64,000 bases of DNA from Actinomycetota bacterium (GCA_005884115.1 VAXW01000005.1:806001-870000), one strand, 5' to 3'. Positions 7,568-16,336 are shown, counted from the first letter of the stretch. Translations and numbers: made by a program. Notes: generated from the sequence alone by a model not told the origin.

Positions 7568-8149
7568 GTGAGCGAGGCCATGAAAGCGGCGGACCCGCAG
7601 CCAGCCGGGACGGTGCGTAGCGAGAGCGTGCGCGCCGCTGCACAGGAGCATGCCTCGAAACACCGGCGGCTGATCCGCTCGACACGCGATGGCAAGTGGC
7701 TGAGTGCCGCGATGCTGCCGTTCTTCCTCCTGCGACCTCCATCCGGATTCGGCGTGATCGAGACCACCGGGCGCAAGACCGGCAAGGTGCGGCGCAAATG
7801 CGTGCGCGTGATCCGCAGGGGCGAAGTGGCCTACATCGTCCAGCTGCGCCCGCCTCAGGTCGCGCTGCGCAACCCGGCCGCGCTTTCTGGCTGGCTCCTG
7901 AACATCCGCGCCAACCCCAACGTGAGGCTCAGGATGCGCGGCGGCAGGTTCTCGGGAGTGGCGCGCGAGCTGAGCGACCCCGCCGAGCTCGCCGAGGCGC
8001 GTGAGGCCTTCTGCGAGACGGTTCACCTGTTCGACTACGGCGAGTGCGACGCGCACCTGCGCGGGCTTCCCACCCGCGCGAAGGTCAAGGACCTGCACCG
8101 CTACTGGTTCGACACGGGAGTGCCGCTGGTCGTCGAGCTGGGGGGTTAG
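7568..8149 (+). CDS. Ddn-type deazaflavin (F420)-dependent nitroreductase family protein
   Basis: 193 residues. The core GFGVIETTGRKTGKVRR is the hallmark of the Ddn/DUF385 split-barrel family, where this TTGRKSG-like strand-loop binds the F420 phosphate. It is followed by VAYIVQLRPPQVALRNPAALSGWLLNIRANPNVRLRMRG, including the typical W-L-N-I-RANP segment. Members use F420H2 to reduce quinones or nitro compounds, often at the membrane. The same window encodes most of F420 biosynthesis (40.8-48.3 kb), so the cofactor should be available. Starts: GTG at 7568 or ATG at 7580; neither has a clear ribosome site. Confidence 0.8.
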   Translation: MSEAMKAADPQPAGTVRSESVRAAAQEHASKHRRLIRSTRDGKWLSAAMLPFFLLRPPSGFGVIETTGRKTGKVRRKCVRVIRRGEVAYIVQLRPPQVALRNPAALSGWLLNIRANPNVRLRMRGGRFSGVARELSDPAELAEAREAFCETVHLFDYGECDAHLRGLPTRAKVKDLHRYWFDTGVPLVVELGG

Positions 8150-8241
8150 GTCCTGCCCAACGCGCAGGGGTCTCGCCGAGCGGTCATATGATCCGGCGCC
8201 ATGTCCGGAGGAATGCAGGTCAGCGGCCCTGAAGGCCGTGC

Positions 8242-8266
8242 GAGCGCCGCCTGAGGAGCGGCGCTC
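8242..8266 (+). promoter_or_regulatory. hairpin overlapping the mntP translation start region
   Basis: GAGCGCCGC (8242-8250) and GCGGCGCTC (8258-8266) form a perfect 9-bp stem with loop CTGAGGA. The loop holds the only SD-like sequence (GAGG) before the TTG at 8270. Such a structure could modulate translation. I see no yybP-ykoY manganese riboswitch consensus in 8150-8241. Confidence 0.4.
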
Positions 8267-8269
8267 CCC

Positions 8270-8836
8270 TTGCCCGGCTCCGCGCTCAAGATCGCTGCGC
8301 TCGTGGTCCCCCTGGGCCTCGACACGCTGGCCGTCGCCATCGTGCTGGGGATCGCGGGCTTCCCGACGCACCAACGCCTGCGCTTGTCACTCTTCTTCGC
8401 CGGCTTCGAGACGGCGATGCCGCTGATCGGGGTCGCACTTGGGGCTCCGCTCGGGGAGGCGATCGGGGGGGTCGCCAACTACTGCGCCGCGGCAGTGATC
8501 GGCGCGCTCGGCCTGTACATGCTGTTGCAGCGCAGCGAGGAGGCCGAAGGCGAGCGCTTGCTGGCGATGACCAAAAGGGGGCTGTGGAGCGCTACGGCCC
8601 TGGGCGCGAGCATCAGCCTCGATGGCCTGGCGATCGGTTTCAGCGCCGGGCTTCTCGACCTGCCGATCGTGCCGATGGCGGTTGCGATCGGACTGCAGGC
8701 CTTCGTGGTGACCCATATCGGCGTGCGAGTGGGAGTCAGAGTGGGGGAGCGCACGCGCGAGGCCGCCGAGAGGCTCGCCGGGGCGGCTCTGATCGCGCTC
8801 GGCATCGGGCTGGCGGCGACGCACCTGACGTCGTGA
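8270..8836 (+). CDS. mntP: MntP-family manganese efflux pump
   Basis: 188 residues, normal for MntP. The two-repeat architecture is clear: VPLGLDTLAVAIVLGIAG with SLFFAGFETAMPLIGVALG in the first half and GASISLDGLAIGFSAGLLDLP in the second. The conserved D of LDTLA/LDGLA and the glutamate of FE are the usual membrane-embedded metal ligands. Six hydrophobic segments fit the inner-membrane Mn(II) exporter. The TTG at 8270 is the first possible start after an in-frame TGA at 8252. A hairpin upstream may influence initiation. Confidence 0.85.
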   Translation: MPGSALKIAALVVPLGLDTLAVAIVLGIAGFPTHQRLRLSLFFAGFETAMPLIGVALGAPLGEAIGGVANYCAAAVIGALGLYMLLQRSEEAEGERLLAMTKRGLWSATALGASISLDGLAIGFSAGLLDLPIVPMAVAIGLQAFVVTHIGVRVGVRVGERTREAAERLAGAALIALGIGLAATHLTS

Positions 8837-8885
8837 CACCAGCCCCGCTGCCACTCGGCGAGGTTCACCTAGGAGCGATGGCGGC

Positions 8886-9524
8886 CTAGCGCCAGCGCGG
8901 GTCGACGCCTTCGAGCGCCCAGTGGCGGACCACTGCGGGGCGCCACTTGCCGTCCTCCTCGCGGGAGAGGATGAAACGGGTGATGGTCAGCTGGCCGCCC
9001 TCGTGGTCTCCATAGACCAGATCGACGGCCAGGACGTCGCCCGCGTCGTACGCCTCGTCGAGGTCCTCGCGGAAGGGATCGTCGGGCTCGCGTATGGCTC
9101 CCTGCCAGAAGCCGGTGTCGCCGGCTGGGACGTACAGGTCGCGCAGCTGCGGCCGGTGCTCGTCGAGCGGCGCGTGCGGGGTGTCGGGTTCGGGGCGGCG
9201 CGCCACGAACCGCCACGCCTGCAGGACGGCGAGGCCGCTGCCGACGTTGCGCAGCGGAATCACCAAGTAATAGTTGCCAGCGTCGCGTTCCACGGCGGCC
9301 ATGCCGCCCTCGACGGCCACCATGCGCCCCTCACCGAAGCGCACCACCTCGGGCGGGTCCGTCACCCGCGCGGGAGCGAGTACCGGCCGCAGCCCCAGCA
9401 GGAGCGCCCGCTCGGCGATGCGCGTCGAGCGCTGGCCGAAGCGGATCGAGGAGAACGTCGCGCCGGCGAGCACGAGCGTGCCGCCCGCCGTTGCCAGCGA
9501 GGCGATCGTCGGCCAGTCGGCCAT
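8886..9524 (-). CDS. uncharacterised N-terminally membrane-anchored protein
   Basis: 212 residues. An N-terminal hydrophobic helix (ATAGGTLVLAGATF) is followed by an Arg/Glu-rich linker and a soluble, beta-rich domain with YYLVIPLRNVGSGLAVL and a C-terminal AVDLVYGDHEGGQLTITRFIL. The same order of elements appears in the island-borne gene at 60902-61612 (VAGGTLALAWFTYDL, LLPVKNVGPGAALNG, EGTLEYDD, TRFVIEE), so the two seem to be distant homologues. The NVGxGxA motif recalls a domain found in many bacterial membrane proteins of unknown function. No catalytic residues are obvious. Convergent with mntP and divergent from the VOC gene at 9654. Confidence 0.7.
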   Translation of the reverse strand: MADWPTIASLATAGGTLVLAGATFSSIRFGQRSTRIAERALLLGLRPVLAPARVTDPPEVVRFGEGRMVAVEGGMAAVERDAGNYYLVIPLRNVGSGLAVLQAWRFVARRPEPDTPHAPLDEHRPQLRDLYVPAGDTGFWQGAIREPDDPFREDLDEAYDAGDVLAVDLVYGDHEGGQLTITRFILSREEDGKWRPAVVRHWALEGVDPRWR

Positions 9525-9653
9525 TCAGCTGCGCAGTTTGCTCGACACGTCTTCGCCCGTGGCCAGCACCGTAGCCCATGGACGCGCACGCGATTAGTTT
9601 CAACGGGTAAGGCGGTCTATAGAGGCGTGACCCCAAACCCCCAGGAGGATGTC

Positions 9654-10040
9654 GTGACCAGCACGAAGACTCGCGTCAACAAGATCAACACCGTCGTCAT
9701 CCCCGTGTCCGACCAGGACGCGGCGATCGCGTTCTACGTCGAGACACTCGGCTTCCAGAAGCGAACCGACATTCCGTTCGGCAACGGCTACCGCTGGGTC
9801 GAGGTGGCTCCCGGCGACGCCGAAACCACGATCGCGCTCGCCCCGCCGCCCGAGGGCAGGCCGACCGGCAACCGCGAGACCGGCATCGGCCTGCAGACCG
9901 ACGACATCGACGCCTACCACGCCGAGCTGAAAGCCGCCGGCGTGGACGTCGACGCCGAGGTCAGCCGCGTGGGAGACCCCGTGCCGCCGCTGTTCTGGCT
10001 GCGCGACCCCGAGGGCAACAGCCTGATGGTCGTCGGCTGA
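9654..10040 (+). CDS. VOC family protein (glyoxalase-like)
   Basis: 128 residues, one VOC domain: INTVVIPVSDQDAAIAFYVETLGFQKR, WVEVAPGDAETTIALAPPPE, then GIGLQTDDIDAYHAELKAAGVDVD and PPLFWLRDPEGNSLMVVG. The GTG at 9654 has AGGAGG five bases upstream; an in-frame GTG at 9627 lacks one, and the open frame further upstream is antisense to the neighbour. A TTAGTT/TATAGA pair at 9594-9623 could be its promoter. Enzymatic activity cannot be assigned. Confidence 0.9.
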   Translation: MTSTKTRVNKINTVVIPVSDQDAAIAFYVETLGFQKRTDIPFGNGYRWVEVAPGDAETTIALAPPPEGRPTGNRETGIGLQTDDIDAYHAELKAAGVDVDAEVSRVGDPVPPLFWLRDPEGNSLMVVG

Positions 10041-10313
10041 GCCGCCGCTCAACCGGCCTCGGGCTTCGGCGCCACGCGCCCGAGCCCGAGCGCCGCGGCG
10101 GCGTATCTCGCAAGCGCACGCGCTGCTCGGTGTCGTCCCAGCCCCGATACCGTGACCGCGATGGGTCCCGATCCCGCGCTCCGCGGAGCCGGGAATCCTG
10201 GGCCCGGGAGTTGCCGATAGCTGTCTCAGCAGGCGCAGCTCACGGCCCGCGGCGCTATCTTGGCAGTTCGGGGACTCGACCGACGCCGCGGGCGATAGCG
10301 GAGCAGGAAGCAC

Positions 10314-11651
10314 GTGATCGGGACGGCTACGCGCGCGGTCGCTGACCGGAAAAGGCCGATGCCTCCGTTTACGCCGATCCTGATCCTTGGCTCTATCGAG
10401 CTCTTGCTGCACCATGGAACGCTCGGGATCGCGCGCAGCGCCGGGAAGCTGGGCGTGCCCGTGTTCAGCGGGCATCCGGGGCGCAGAACCCGCGGGTGCC
10501 TTTCGCGCTATTGCCGGGCGCAGGTGCGGCTGCCCGCGGACGTGAGCGGCGAGGAGACGCTCGCATGCCTACGCGCGTTCGCCGACAGGCACGGACCCAG
10601 CGTGCTCGTGCCCATCGACGACGCAAGCGCCATATTCATCGCCGACCATGCGGACGCGCTCGCGGGCGCTTCCTTCCTGTTTCCTCGCCAGCACACGGGA
10701 CTCGTGCGCACGCTGGCCAGCAAGCGCGAGATGTACGAGCTCTGCCGCGAGCACGGCATCCCGACCCCGCTATCGCTGTTCCCGAGCGATGCGGAGGAGG
10801 TGCTCGCGAGCGCTGGAAAGATGAGGTTCCCGGTGGTCGCGAAGCGGATCGACGGCTCGCAGTCCACACGAACGCAGTCCCGCGCCGACGCGGCAGCCGT
10901 CGCCGGCAGGCAACCGCCGAGCGTGCTGATCGCCGGCGACCGCGATGAGCTGCTCGCGGCCTACGAGGCGATGGAGTCGCCGCTCCAGCCAAACGTGATG
11001 TTGCAGGAATACGTGCCCGGCGGACGGGACTGGATGTTCAACGGATATTTCGACGCAAACTGCGAGTGCCGAGTCGGCTTCACGGGCCGCAAGTACCGCC
11101 AGTCGCCCCCGTACACCGGGGCGACGACACTCGGGGTATGCGCCTCGAATGCCACGGTCGAGCAGCACACGGTGCGCCTCGCGAAGGCGGTGGGGTATCG
11201 GGGTGCCGTCGACGTCGATTGCCGATATGACGTGCGCGACGGGCAGTACAAGCTGCTCGACTTCAACCCCCGGATCGGAAGCACGTTTCGCCTGTTCGTC
11301 GGCGGGAACGGGGTCGACGTGCTACGCGCGATGTACCTCGATCTGACCGGTCAGCCCGTGCCGGCGGTCGAGGCGCCGGAGGGCCGGCGGTGGCTGACCG
11401 CGCCGCTGGATGTGCGTTCAGTGTTGATCTACCTGCGCAACGGCGATATCACGCTGAGTGAGTGGGCGCGCTCCTTGCGTGACGTTCAAGAGACCGCATG
11501 GTTCTCGTGGGACGACCCCCGCCCGGCCGCGGCGATGCTCACGATGCTGCTCGTGGACCGCGCGCGACGCGTGATGAGGCGCGGCCATGCGGCACCAGTC
11601 GGAGCGAACGCGTGGGCCGTGGGCGCCGCCGGTCACCAATCACCAGCATGA
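10314..11651 (+). CDS. ATP-grasp superfamily carboxylate-amine ligase-like protein
   Basis: 445 residues. The N-terminal Rossmann-like part (ILILGSIELLLHHGTLGIARSAGKLGVPVF) gives way to an ATP-grasp fold: SKREMYELCREHGIPTPLSLF, FPVVAKRIDGS (nucleotide-binding lysine), VMLQEYVPGGRDWMFNGYF and YKLLDFNPRIGSTFRLF, whose D-x-N-P-R supplies metal ligands. It resembles the carbamoyl-phosphate-synthase-L/D-aspartate-ligase type enzymes that join a carboxylate to an amine or thiol. AGGAAG precedes the GTG at 10314; an ATG at 10359 is an alternative. It converges on the CelD-like acyltransferase at 11706, a pairing seen in envelope or capsule gene sets. Confidence 0.75.
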   Translation: MIGTATRAVADRKRPMPPFTPILILGSIELLLHHGTLGIARSAGKLGVPVFSGHPGRRTRGCLSRYCRAQVRLPADVSGEETLACLRAFADRHGPSVLVPIDDASAIFIADHADALAGASFLFPRQHTGLVRTLASKREMYELCREHGIPTPLSLFPSDAEEVLASAGKMRFPVVAKRIDGSQSTRTQSRADAAAVAGRQPPSVLIAGDRDELLAAYEAMESPLQPNVMLQEYVPGGRDWMFNGYFDANCECRVGFTGRKYRQSPPYTGATTLGVCASNATVEQHTVRLAKAVGYRGAVDVDCRYDVRDGQYKLLDFNPRIGSTFRLFVGGNGVDVLRAMYLDLTGQPVPAVEAPEGRRWLTAPLDVRSVLIYLRNGDITLSEWARSLRDVQETAWFSWDDPRPAAAMLTMLLVDRARRVMRRGHAAPVGANAWAVGAAGHQSPA

Positions 11652-11705
11652 GCGTACGGCAGGCTCTGCCCCGAGCAACCGCCGAGCCGTTGATCGTGAC
11701 GATGT

Positions 11706-12791
11706 TCACAGGTGCCGGCCGAAGAACGGAATCCGAATGCTGGCGGGCACCAGGGCGTGTCGCAGGTGCGAGAGACCGACCGTCGCGCGCGATCTAAGCC
11801 GCGGGTTGCCGACGGTGGCCGCCAGCACCGCCCGGTCGCGTGGGCCGTAGTGGTACTTGTACGGCTCGTCGCCGAGCATGAAGTCGAAGTAACGGCGCCT
11901 CGTCTCGATGCTCCAGCGAATGCCGGCCGCGATCAGAGCGTGACCAGGCCGCAGGCGCTCGACGCGGAAGTCGAACCCCGCTAGCCAGTAGTAGAAGGTG
12001 CTGCTGTCAATGAAGTTGATGGCTACCCCCACGACCTCATCGCGATGGGTGACCTCCCAGACAGCGGCATGCCCGGTCGCCGCCATCGTCGTGACCGCTT
12101 CGCGCGCGAAGGCCAGGAATCGCTCGCTCCCATGCTCGGGGTCCATCTTGCGCCCGCGCCGCGACCACCAGTCGGCTCGCAGTGACTGCCAGCACTCCAC
12201 CGCACGCCATAGCTCGTCTGCGTCGGTCACCGTGCGCACCGTAAGCTCGCCTTCGTCGATCGCTCGCAGGTAGCGACGCAGCCTCCAGCGCCGGTTGCTC
12301 GACAACCCCGCGAGGTAGTCCTCGAAGCTCTCGGGGAGCTCGATCCGCGGCGACGGCATCCGCCTCTCGCGGTCGAGGCGCAGTCCCGCGGCGCGTAGCG
12401 CCGCCCTGGTCTCCGACTCTTCGGGCAGCTTGTCCATGAAGAAGGCGTCCCACTCGGCACTCCGACGTCGGAGCTCCGCGGCGAGCTCCGCCGCGACCCG
12501 CTGGCGATGCTCTGCCCTGGCGATGATGTCCCAATAGTTTCCGACCCCCACCCCCAGTCCGGTGATGAACCGGAATCCACCGCGGCGGCTCATCATCAGC
12601 GGGGCCAGGCCCACCAGACGCTCGCCGTCGTAGACCGTCAGGATCCACGGGGTGCCGCCGGACCCCCAGTGCCGGCACCAGGTCGACAGCCACTCAAACG
12701 ATGCGAACGGAGTCGCCGCGGGGTCATTCGCAAACAGAGACGACCACTCTCCCCGGAGAGCCGTCATGTCTTCGACCAGCATCACGCGCAT
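11706..12791 (-). CDS. GNAT acyltransferase, CelD/BcsL (FemAB-like) family
   Basis: 361 residues from the ATG at 12791 (GAGGTGG about 9 bases upstream). The family's N-terminal block TPFASFEWLSTWCRHWG, the PLMMSRRGG motif, the basic helix LSSNRRWRLRRYLRAIDEGEL and the C-terminal GNAT half (AVWEVTHRDEVVGVAINFID, YYWLAGFDFRVERLRPGHALIAAGIRWSIE, YFDFMLGDEPYKYHYG) are diagnostic. These proteins transfer acyl or aminoacyl groups to polysaccharides or lipids; the acceptor here is unknown. Convergent with the ATP-grasp gene and divergent from the cyclase. Confidence 0.82.
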   Translation of the reverse strand: MRVMLVEDMTALRGEWSSLFANDPAATPFASFEWLSTWCRHWGSGGTPWILTVYDGERLVGLAPLMMSRRGGFRFITGLGVGVGNYWDIIARAEHRQRVAAELAAELRRRSAEWDAFFMDKLPEESETRAALRAAGLRLDRERRMPSPRIELPESFEDYLAGLSSNRRWRLRRYLRAIDEGELTVRTVTDADELWRAVECWQSLRADWWSRRGRKMDPEHGSERFLAFAREAVTTMAATGHAAVWEVTHRDEVVGVAINFIDSSTFYYWLAGFDFRVERLRPGHALIAAGIRWSIETRRRYFDFMLGDEPYKYHYGPRDRAVLAATVGNPRLRSRATVGLSHLRHALVPASIRIPFFGRHL

Positions 12792-13026
12792 CGGACCACC
12801 ACCTCGCGGCCGCTGCGTCCGTGCAGCTTCTGACGCGACAACGATAGCCACCCGCCGGCTTTGCTTCCGCGGCCGCCGCTGAGCGAGGCCTCTCTCGCGC
12901 CGCGGCCGACGAAGCGCTGGCGGAGTGCAGGCGGCTTGTGGAGCAGGCGAGGCGCAAGCGCCGGATACGCAGCAGCTCGGGAGCTGCGGATCCCACGCTC
13001 CAAAGCCCCGCGCGTACCATGGGCCG

Positions 13027-13887
13027 ATGGGAGAGCCGGAGCGCACGAAGCTGACGATGTGGCAGCGCGCGGGGATGAGGCAGCTTCGCCGTAAGGCAGG
13101 CAGAAGAGAGGGTGAGCCGCTCAAGCCCGAGGACTGGGAGGTCATCTGGCGGCTCCACGAATACGGGTTCAATCGGGTGGTCAACTGGATCTTCTTTGCG
13201 CTGCCACGAAGCCCACGTTGTGGCGTATGCGGTGCTCCGTTCGCCGGACTCGGTCGCTGGGTGGCCGGACCGCTCGGCTACAAGCCCTCCCGAAAGAACC
13301 CCACCGTGTGCGCGACGTGCGTTGAGCTCGCGCCACCCGGTGGCATGAAGATGCCGGCCGGCATCCTCTTCGCCGACCTGCGCGGATTCACGGCGCGCTT
13401 CGAGGATGCTGATCCGCAGGAGGCCTCGGCGGTCCTGCGTCGCTTCTACCGATGCGCCGAGGATGTGCTCTTCCCCAAGGCGATTATCGACAAGCTGATC
13501 GGGGACGAGGTGATGGCGCTGTACCTGCCGATCCTAAAGAGGGACTTCAGTCGCGAGGAGGTTCCGGCGGTGATGCTCGAGCATGCCCGTAGTCTGCTTC
13601 GGGCTGTCGGCTACGGCTCTGGCGCGCGGCCCTTTGTCGAGATGGGGATCGGACTTGACTTCGGCGAAGCCTTCGTGGGCAACATTGGACAGCGCGCGCT
13701 CTACGACTTCACGGCAATCGGCGACGTGGTCAACGTCGCGTCACGCCTCCAAGGACAAGCAGCGGGAGGCGAGATCATGCTTTCCGAGCGGGTGGCGAGC
13801 GGCCTGCCCAGCCCAGTCGGCACGCGCCTTCAGCTGTCGCTCAAGGGCAAGAGTGAGCCACAGACCGCCTATCGCGTGAGCCTCTGA
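13027..13887 (+). CDS. class III adenylate/guanylate cyclase with Cys-pair N-terminus
   Basis: 286 residues. The catalytic domain occupies about 112-285. Metal aspartates are D117 (ILFADLRGFT) and D160 (LIGDEVMA), the substrate-specifying lysine is K156, and transition-state N236 and R240 are in DFTAIGDVVNVASRLQ. All catalytic positions look intact, so it should be active, making cAMP or cGMP as a homodimer. Upstream, C65-C68 and C95-C98 form two CxxC pairs, a zinc-ribbon or redox-sensing module. TACCAT lies 6 bases before the ATG at 13027 and no ribosome site is seen, consistent with a leaderless mRNA. There are no membrane helices. A sensor cyclase for metal or redox state is a reasonable guess. 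Confidence 0.87.
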   Translation: MGEPERTKLTMWQRAGMRQLRRKAGRREGEPLKPEDWEVIWRLHEYGFNRVVNWIFFALPRSPRCGVCGAPFAGLGRWVAGPLGYKPSRKNPTVCATCVELAPPGGMKMPAGILFADLRGFTARFEDADPQEASAVLRRFYRCAEDVLFPKAIIDKLIGDEVMALYLPILKRDFSREEVPAVMLEHARSLLRAVGYGSGARPFVEMGIGLDFGEAFVGNIGQRALYDFTAIGDVVNVASRLQGQAAGGEIMLSERVASGLPSPVGTRLQLSLKGKSEPQTAYRVSL

Positions 13888-14033
13888 TCCAGTGCCTGGC
13901 TGGCTGCGGCGACCCTGCGCCGCAACGCACATCTCGGCACTTGCGGGTCCTGCCGCTCCTGGGCAAAGCGACTAGTTGTTGTGAATTAGCCGGAGCTGCT
14001 GATGCCTCGTCGAGGCTCAGTCCGAGCCGGCCA

Positions 14034-14066
14034 CGCACGCCTCGGGCGCGAGGCCCGAGGCGTGCG
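14034..14066. terminator. perfect 14-bp hairpin between convergent genes
   Basis: CGCACGCCTCGGGC (14034-14047) and its exact complement (14053-14066) enclose a 5-base loop. It lies between the stops of the cyclase (13887) and the SnoaL-like gene (14084), so it probably ends transcription from both sides. There is no T-tract, as is common for actinobacterial hairpin terminators. The rest of 13888-14033 holds nothing recognisable. Confidence 0.65.
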
Positions 14067-14083
14067 GCAGCCCCGCGACTCGC

Positions 14084-14488
14084 CTACGCCGGCAGGCCTG
14101 CCGCTGCGTGGGCGTCGCCGGGCTCGCTGAACATCTGCACGCGCACCGCCCGGCCTTCACGCATCGTGAAGACGAAGTAGCGGCGCTGATCGACGCTCGC
14201 GCCACTCTCGGCGCCAGTTGCCCACTCGTGGATCCCGGCGAAGACCGCCTCCCCGCCTCCGTCGCACACCTCCTCGACGTCGAAATGCCATCCCTGCCAG
14301 GAGTCCGCCCAGGCACGGAGGAACTCTGTGACTTCGGGTCCCCTGTACACCTGTTTCTCAGGCCAACCGATCACGCCCGACATGTCCCACTCGATCGACG
14401 GGTCCCAAAACCCCAGTCCGGCCAGGGGGTCACCGCTCGCGCTGGCCAAGAGCCCCTCGCGCACGCGCTGCACATCCTCCTGCGACAT
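14084..14488 (-). CDS. SnoaL-like/NTF2-fold protein
   Basis: 134 residues with the cone-shaped NTF2 fold pattern: an N-terminal helix (SQEDVQRVREGLLASASGD), WDPSIEWDMSG, YRGPEVTEFLRAWADSWQGWHFDVEEV and C-terminal strands VFAGIHEWATGAESGASVDQRRYFVFTMREGRAVRVQMF. Many members are annotated as SnoaL-like polyketide cyclases or ketosteroid isomerases, but most are of unknown function. TACTTT occurs 7 bases upstream of the ATG at 14488 without a ribosome site (leaderless pattern). Confidence 0.78.
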   Translation of the reverse strand: MSQEDVQRVREGLLASASGDPLAGLGFWDPSIEWDMSGVIGWPEKQVYRGPEVTEFLRAWADSWQGWHFDVEEVCDGGGEAVFAGIHEWATGAESGASVDQRRYFVFTMREGRAVRVQMFSEPGDAHAAAGLPA

Positions 14489-14654
14489 CGCAGGCAAAGT
14501 ATCGCCCAGGCGCGAGCCAGGACCGCACCACGGTGGTCTTGGTGACCTGCCATCGGCGGCGGGTGCGCGGCCGTTGGTGGGGAGGGACCGGTTTACGCCC
14601 GGCCCCTCCCGATGCGCCACGCGCACAGCAGAGCGACGCTCGGCGCGTCTCGGT

Positions 14655-15197
14655 TCAATTCGACGAGTTGAAGTGCACGATCGCTGACCCGCAGCCGACC
14701 CCCTGGATCCAGACGTTCTGGACGCCTGGAATGTCCGGGGCGATGTCGTCCTGGGAGACAATCAGCTGCGCAGTGAAGGACTCGTCGATGCCATCTCCAG
14801 CTCGGTAGAAGTCGGACAGGAGCACGGCGGTGTTCTCGCCGGTCGCCGCCGCCTTCGCCGCCTCGCTCGCCTGGCCCGTGCACTTGAACGTCGTTCCGGC
14901 CAGGAGCTCGGCCGTGTCCCAGCGCACGCCCTGCCCGGCCTGGCAGCCGGCGAGGGGGCCCTGCGCTACAGCTGCGGTGCAGCGGAAGCCGCCGGCCGCG
15001 TGGACGAAGCCGGTTTCGGGGTTGTAGGCGCCGCCGCCGGTTAGAAAGGCGGCACCGGTGGGAAAGCCGCTGATCTCGCTGCCGTTGAAGCCGAAACCGG
15101 CCTGGCCGCCGCTTGCTGCCAGTGCCCATGGGGCGAGCGCGAGGGCGGCCCCAGCGAGGGCGAGTAGCGTCCACACTTGCTTGCTGATCGTACGCAT
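14655..15197 (-). CDS. secreted protein of unknown function
   Basis: 180 residues. The signal peptide MRTISKQVWTLLALAGAALA continues to a cleavage site near WALAASG. The mature part is Gly/Ala-rich with four cysteines (RCTA, AGCQ, KCTG, VGCG) likely to pair as disulfides. The ATG at 15197 is set by AAGGAGGAA with 7-base spacing. A GC-rich inverted repeat (15227-15235 with 15252-15261) lies in its leader. I recognise no family; similar small exported proteins are common in this lineage. It is the first of two consecutive minus-strand secreted genes, each with its own leader. Confidence 0.75.
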   Translation of the reverse strand: MRTISKQVWTLLALAGAALALAPWALAASGGQAGFGFNGSEISGFPTGAAFLTGGGAYNPETGFVHAAGGFRCTAAVAQGPLAGCQAGQGVRWDTAELLAGTTFKCTGQASEAAKAAATGENTAVLLSDFYRAGDGIDESFTAQLIVSQDDIAPDIPGVQNVWIQGVGCGSAIVHFNSSN

Positions 15198-15703
15198 CAC
15201 ATTTCCTCCTTGATCGGGGTCCTTCCCGCCGGGAGATGCGAGTGCCTTCCCTCCCCCGGCGTCTCATTGCTTGGTGCAGGTTTACTGCTAAACGCGCATT
15301 TTGCGCACGTTAGTGCCGAAAAGTTCCGCTATGTGCGGGATTTGTGGGCGACGCGGAGAAGCGGTCGCCCAGGCATGGTCTCGTCCGTCGCGTCGGCTTC
15401 GAGGCCGGGCCGCCCTGGGCGTGGTCGACCATTTGATCAATTTTCCGGAGCTGCGGGTACCACGCTAATGCCGACCATCGCGCGAGTGCTCGGGCCACGC
15501 GAAAGCAGAAATCCGGGAGCGGAGTGCCGGGCTCCTGGTCCTCGTCCGGTGCAGGAGCGTAAGCGCCGTCCGGCGATGCGCCTGTATCCACGCGGAAGCG
15601 GGGATCTTCGCTCGACCCGCCCCGTCGAATCCAACCATGCGAAGGGACTGGACGACGCGCGTCGTCCCGTCCCTTCGCAGATGCGCTGCTAGTGGTCGGG
15701 CCC
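15198..15703. other. intergenic region with a 20-bp hairpin
   Basis: About 500 bases without a convincing gene on either strand. 15639-15658 and 15659-15678 form a 20-bp stem with a single mismatch and almost no loop, 26 bases past the stop of the secreted protein gene at 15704, so it is a probable terminator for that gene. A smaller stem (15346-15352 with 15364-15370) lies in the leader of the 15197 gene. No riboswitch consensus was recognised. Confidence 0.6.
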
Positions 15704-16336
15704 CTAGCTCGAGAGGCTGACCGCGCCGCTGATCGCGGCGCTTGTGGCTCCGGTCGAGGTGTTGCAGGCGGTCGGTTCGGGTGGCTGGAAGAGAAGCAGC
15801 CCGCCGGCCGAATCGCCGGCAAACCGGTTGGTCGCGATCGTGAACGTCGTCGGGTCGCCTTCCTGTGCATTCACAGCCGTGAGCGTCAGACTCGGCGCGA
15901 CGCTCCCCGACAGGTTCACTGCAGCGAGCGCACCGGTCGTCGAGTACGACACGACCGTGTGCGTTCCGTCGGCCCAGGTGACGAGCGCGCTTCCGCTCGT
16001 CGTGCTGCTACCGCAGCTCCCGCTGCCAGTGGGGATCGGCTCCTGGTAGGTCACCGTGTCGGTGGCCCCAGTTTTGGAGTTTTTGACCTGCTCGACGAGG
16101 GTCTTTCCGGCTTCCACCGTTCCGCTTGTCGGCACGCCCGCTTCGCTCGACTGACAGCTGCTGAGGTTGCCGCTGAAGTTATACGAGAACAGCTGCGTGC
16201 TTGAGTTCAGTCCCGGCGAGAAGTTCGCCGTGCCCTGCAACTGGCAACCGCCGACCGATGACGCGAACGCCGAAGGTGCGATTGCGAACAGGGTCAGCGC
16301 GAGACATCCAAGACTCACCGTTATCAACTTGCGCAA
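15704..16336 (-). CDS. secreted Ser/Thr/Gly-rich protein of unknown function
   Basis: 210 residues starting at a TTG (16336) with GAGGAGGAG four bases upstream. The signal peptide MRKLITVSLGCLALTLFAIA ends near SAFAS. The mature protein starts with a cysteine-bearing GGCQLQGTANFSPGL block, has SYNFSGNLSSCQS and GSGSCGSS, and ends with ATNRFAGDSAGGLLLFQPPEPTAC. The four cysteines and alternating polar/aliphatic strands suggest a beta-sandwich stabilised by disulfides. In-frame codons upstream of 16336 are not supported by any ribosome site. Family and function not recognised. Confidence 0.72.
   Translation of the reverse strand: MRKLITVSLGCLALTLFAIAPSAFASSVGGCQLQGTANFSPGLNSSTQLFSYNFSGNLSSCQSSEAGVPTSGTVEAGKTLVEQVKNSKTGATDTVTYQEPIPTGSGSCGSSTTSGSALVTWADGTHTVVSYSTTGALAAVNLSGSVAPSLTLTAVNAQEGDPTTFTIATNRFAGDSAGGLLLFQPPEPTACNTSTGATSAAISGAVSLSS

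Noticed and set aside
8213-8254. Leader peptide of 13 codons upstream of mntP
   Set aside because: The GGAGGA sequence is immediately against the ATG, too close to act as its ribosome site, and the peptide has no informative codons.
8150-8269. yybP-ykoY manganese riboswitch before mntP
   Set aside because: The conserved loop sequences of that class could not be found; only a simple hairpin is visible.
8922-9653. N-terminal extension of the VOC gene at 9654
   Set aside because: The upstream part of that frame is antisense to a better gene, and a perfect AGGAGG fixes the start at 9654.
15600-15640. tRNA T-arm-like GTCGAATCC
   Set aside because: No acceptor or anticodon stems can be built around it on either strand.
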